24,714 bases of DNA from NCBI GenBank assembly GCA_964654945.1, contig CAZZLN010000025.1, positions 1-24,714 of the forward strand, in the 5' to 3' direction. The notes under the pieces are model-generated. The model was not told the origin of the DNA, ran no database searches, and was given only the letters and a program-made list of their open reading frames with translations. Shown here one piece after another: positions 22,238-24,714 of this stretch. Source of the DNA: HGM11788 sp964654945. Its GTDB lineage: Bacteria; Bacillota; Clostridia; Lachnospirales; CAG-274. Within the stretch, counting starts at the first letter, position 1, and each line of letters opens with the position of its first letter. The translations under genes were made by a program, and so were the position numbers.

Positions 22238-23554
22238 ATGAATATAGTATTATTATCAGGCGGTTCAGGCAAAAGATTATGGCCATTATCAAATGATGTC
22301 CGTTCAAAACAGTTTATAAAAATTTTCAAAACACAAGACGGAACTTATGAATCTATGGTTCAGAGAGTATATCGTCAGATTTTAGATGCAGACAAAAACG
22401 CAACAGTTACAATTGCTACTTCAAAATCACAGGTTTCTGCTATTTGCAACCAGCTTGGGGATAATGTGGGAATATGTGTTGAACCTTGCAGGAGAGATAC
22501 TTTTCCGGCTATTGCTCTTGCAACAGCATATCTTTATGATGTTAAAGGTATTGATGAGAATGAATCCGTTGTAGTTTGTCCTGTTGACCCTTATGTAAAT
22601 GATGATTATTTTGAAGCAGTTAAAAAGCTTGGAAATCTTGCAGAGGCAGGAAACAGCAACCTTGTGCTTATGGGAATTGAGCCTACATATCCAAGTGAAA
22701 AATACGGATACATTATTCCTAAGGATAAAAATGAAGTAAGCCGAGTTTATACATTTAAAGAAAAGCCTGATATTAAAACTGCTGAAGAATACATAAAGCA
22801 GGGTGCTTTATGGAATGGAGGAGTATTTGCATATAAGCTTAAATATGTTCTTGATAAGGCACATGAGCTTATTGATTTTACTGATTATAATGACCTCTAT
22901 GAAAAATATGAAACTTTAACAAAAATCAGCTTTGACTATGCAGTAGTTGAAAAAGAAAAAAATATAGATGTAATGAGATTTTCCGGTCAGTGGAAAGACC
23001 TTGGAACATGGAACACTCTCACAGAGGCTATGAATGAATCAAATTTAGGACAGGCTGTTTTTAATGAAGATTGTGAAAATGTTCATGTTTTAAATGAGCT
23101 TGGAGTACCTGTTTTATGTATGGGATTAAAAGACATTGTAGTGTCTGCAAGTCCCGAGGGTATTCTTGTTTCCGACAAGGAGCAGTCAAGCTATATAAAG
23201 CCCTATGTAGATAAAATTGACCAAAGAATTATGTTTAGTGAAAAATCATGGGGCAGCTTTCTGATACTTGATGTTGAAGATGAAAGTCTTACTATAAAGG
23301 TTACTTTAAATGCCGGACACAGAATGAATTATCATAGTCATCAATATCGTGATGAGATTTGGACAGTTATATCAGGAAAGGGAAAAACTATTGTAGACGG
23401 TATGGAACAGCCTGTTTCGGCAGGAGATGTAATCACTATGGAGGCAGGCTGCAAGCACACAATTATTGCGGAAACAGAATTAAAGTTAATTGAAGTGCAG
23501 CTTGGCAAGGAGATTAGCATACATGATAAGAAAAAATTTGAGCTTGAGGACTAA
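22238..23554 (+). CDS. manC: Mannose-1-phosphate guanylyltransferase with C-terminal cupin domain
   Basis: A 438-residue enzyme that makes GDP-mannose from mannose-1-phosphate and GTP. The N-terminal nucleotidyltransferase domain carries LLSGGSGKRLWPLSND, FPAIALATAY, the FKEKP motif and WNGGVFAYK. The C-terminal part (about residues 345-430) is a cupin with His366-containing YHSHQYRDEIW and the GCKHTI strand. In type II bifunctional enzymes the comparable motif is RxEHW; here it is RDEIW, so whether this domain also isomerises mannose-6-phosphate is uncertain, and a separate isomerase follows. The ATG at 22238 has AAAGGA 7 bases upstream; an earlier in-frame ATG at 22220 precedes that site. 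The gene end overlaps manA by 32 bases. Confidence 0.92.
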   Translation: MNIVLLSGGSGKRLWPLSNDVRSKQFIKIFKTQDGTYESMVQRVYRQILDADKNATVTIATSKSQVSAICNQLGDNVGICVEPCRRDTFPAIALATAYLYDVKGIDENESVVVCPVDPYVNDDYFEAVKKLGNLAEAGNSNLVLMGIEPTYPSEKYGYIIPKDKNEVSRVYTFKEKPDIKTAEEYIKQGALWNGGVFAYKLKYVLDKAHELIDFTDYNDLYEKYETLTKISFDYAVVEKEKNIDVMRFSGQWKDLGTWNTLTEAMNESNLGQAVFNEDCENVHVLNELGVPVLCMGLKDIVVSASPEGILVSDKEQSSYIKPYVDKIDQRIMFSEKSWGSFLILDVEDESLTIKVTLNAGHRMNYHSHQYRDEIWTVISGKGKTIVDGMEQPVSAGDVITMEAGCKHTIIAETELKLIEVQLGKEISIHDKKKFELED

Positions 23555-24530
23555 GCCCTTTCTTCTTAAACCGGTGGGCAAGGAATGTATATGGGGCGGA
23601 AGCCGTCTGAATGATGATTTTTCAAAAAATATAAATATAGAAAAGCTTGGTGAAACATGGGAATGTTCAACTCACCCTGACGGTCAGAGTATTGTGGCAA
23701 GCGGTGAGTTTGAGGGGATGCTGTTAGGAGATGTGCTGAAAGCAAATCCGCATTTTTTAGGCACTCATCCACGCACTGAAGGTGAGCTTCCTATTATGAT
23801 TAAGTTTATTGATGCAAAAGAGGATTTGTCTGTTCAGGTGCATCCTGATGATGAGTATGCAATGAAATATGAAAACGGCTCTTTAGGCAAGTCTGAAATG
23901 TGGTATGTCCTTGATGCAAAAAAAGACTCAAAGCTGGTTTATGGTTTTCGCTGCGATATTAAAATGGATACATTAAAAAAATCCCTTACAGACGGCACTG
24001 TTGAAAAATATCTTCAAAAGGTTGATGTTAAAAAGGACGATTTGTTTTATATTGATTCAGGCACAGTTCATGCAATCGGGAAAGGTGTTCTTATAGCAGA
24101 AATACAGGAATGTTCAAATATTACATACAGACTTTTTGACTATAACAGAACAGATAAATATGGAAATAAAAGAGAACTGCATATAGATAAAGCACTTGAT
24201 GTTGCTAATCTTAAAGGAAGCAGTGAGCCTCGTCAGCCCCTTAGAATTATAAAATACAGAAAAGGCTGTGCAACAGAGCTTTTATGCAGATGCAAATATT
24301 TTCAGGTGGAACGTCATATAATAAATACTGAACAGAGATGTCCTCTGCCTCGGTTTGATACAGACTACAATTCATTTAATGTGCTTTTGTGTACAAAGGG
24401 TTGTGGCTCACTTTTAATAAATAATGGTGAAACAATTAATTTCTTTAAAGGTGACTGTATATTTGTTCCTGCAAATTCTGAAAATTTAAAAATTCATGGA
24501 AAGACACAAATTCTAAAAGTAAGTTGTTAA
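23523..24530 (+). CDS. manA: Class I mannose-6-phosphate isomerase
   Basis: A 335-residue zinc enzyme interconverting fructose-6-phosphate and mannose-6-phosphate, feeding GDP-mannose synthesis. Motifs: KPVGKECIWGGSRL at the N terminus, IKFIDAKEDLSVQVHPDDEY with metal ligands, GKSEMWYVLDA, and YIDSGTVHAIGKGVLIAEIQ. The length fits the short Firmicutes type. The ATG at 23523, inside the end of manC, has AAGGAG 10 bases upstream; a later TTG at 23538 or 23544 is possible but has no good site. With gmd, fcl and manC it covers the route from fructose-6-phosphate to GDP-fucose except phosphomannomutase, which is not in the window. Confidence 0.92.
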   Translation: MIRKNLSLRTKPFLLKPVGKECIWGGSRLNDDFSKNINIEKLGETWECSTHPDGQSIVASGEFEGMLLGDVLKANPHFLGTHPRTEGELPIMIKFIDAKEDLSVQVHPDDEYAMKYENGSLGKSEMWYVLDAKKDSKLVYGFRCDIKMDTLKKSLTDGTVEKYLQKVDVKKDDLFYIDSGTVHAIGKGVLIAEIQECSNITYRLFDYNRTDKYGNKRELHIDKALDVANLKGSSEPRQPLRIIKYRKGCATELLCRCKYFQVERHIINTEQRCPLPRFDTDYNSFNVLLCTKGCGSLLINNGETINFFKGDCIFVPANSENLKIHGKTQILKVSC

Positions 24531-24560
24531 AAATATAATTATAAATTAAGGTGATATTTC

Positions 24561-24714
24561 TAAAAAAGCGGTATATATAAAAACCGTATACCGAATATCC
24601 TAAAGAGGAAGCTGAATAAAAAGCTTGTTATAATATAACTTATCCGAAGAAAATGAAAGCTTGTTTTCGATTTTCGAGGATAAGTTACCGAGGCGTCAGC
24701 TAAGGTGGTTATAT
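24561..24714. other. Hairpin-dense non-coding tail of unknown nature
   Basis: Within 150 bases there are at least four inverted repeats: CGGTATA/TATACCG (24569-24593), AAGCT/AGCTT near 24610-24626, GTTAT-AAT-ATAAC (24627-24639) and a long hairpin with a 10-bp outer stem TAACTTATCC/GGATAAGTTA (24636-24687) and an inner GAAAAT/ATTTTC stem. No standard riboswitch, T-box or tRNA pattern is recognised. It could be a structured leader RNA of a downstream gene or a dispersed palindromic repeat. It is cut by the window end. Confidence 0.45.

Overview
The window is a chromosomal segment of a low-GC, anaerobic Gram-positive bacterium, most likely a gut-type Clostridia (Lachnospirales or Oscillospirales). 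The evidence is strong AGGAGG-type ribosome binding sites, short hairpin-plus-U terminators, consensus TTGACA/TATAAT promoters, a TIGR04086-type membrane protein, a DUF2325 protein, pyruvate formate-lyase fermentation genes and a dockerin-like domain. I see no rRNA, tRNA, CRISPR array or intact mobile element.

Layout. (1) 1-1384, minus strand: smpB with an overlapping PHP-family phosphoesterase. (2) 1536-2485: a small four-helix membrane protein, a decayed SLOG-like fragment on the minus strand, and a divergent XRE-type regulator with a palindromic candidate operator, closed by a bidirectional terminator. (3) 2488-8525, minus strand: one tight transcription unit read dnaE, azlC, azlD, yfcE, AEC-family transporter. 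(4) 8645-11054, plus strand: an orphan hisC overlapping a secreted transglutaminase-like protein that ends in a dockerin-like module. (5) 11058-11440: DUF2325 gene behind a textbook promoter with two copies of a GTTAG-N6-CTAAC inverted repeat. (6) 11499-14966: a pyruvate formate-lyase locus. (7) 15043-19962: a complete branched-chain amino acid ABC importer, livJ-livH-livM-livG-livF, preceded by a consensus promoter and an immediate terminator-like leader hairpin. (8) 20049-24530: gmd-fcl-manC-manA, supplying GDP-mannose and GDP-L-fucose, presumably for surface glycans. (9) 24531-24714: a gene-free, hairpin-dense tail cut by the window edge.

The most interesting observation is the pyruvate formate-lyase locus. 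The 681-residue large protein carries the Cys-Cys catalytic pair but stops just before the glycyl-radical domain. That domain is a separate 79-residue protein with its own start and ribosome binding site. Together they total 760 residues, the length of the single-chain E. coli enzyme. Between them lies a 74-residue protein from a TTG start whose N-terminal 29 residues are paralogous to the glycyl-radical protein but which lacks the radical loop and has two cysteines instead. The activase gene pflA follows after a terminator. This looks like a three-piece formate acetyltransferase rather than a frameshifted gene, because the three reading frames differ and each piece has its own translation signals.
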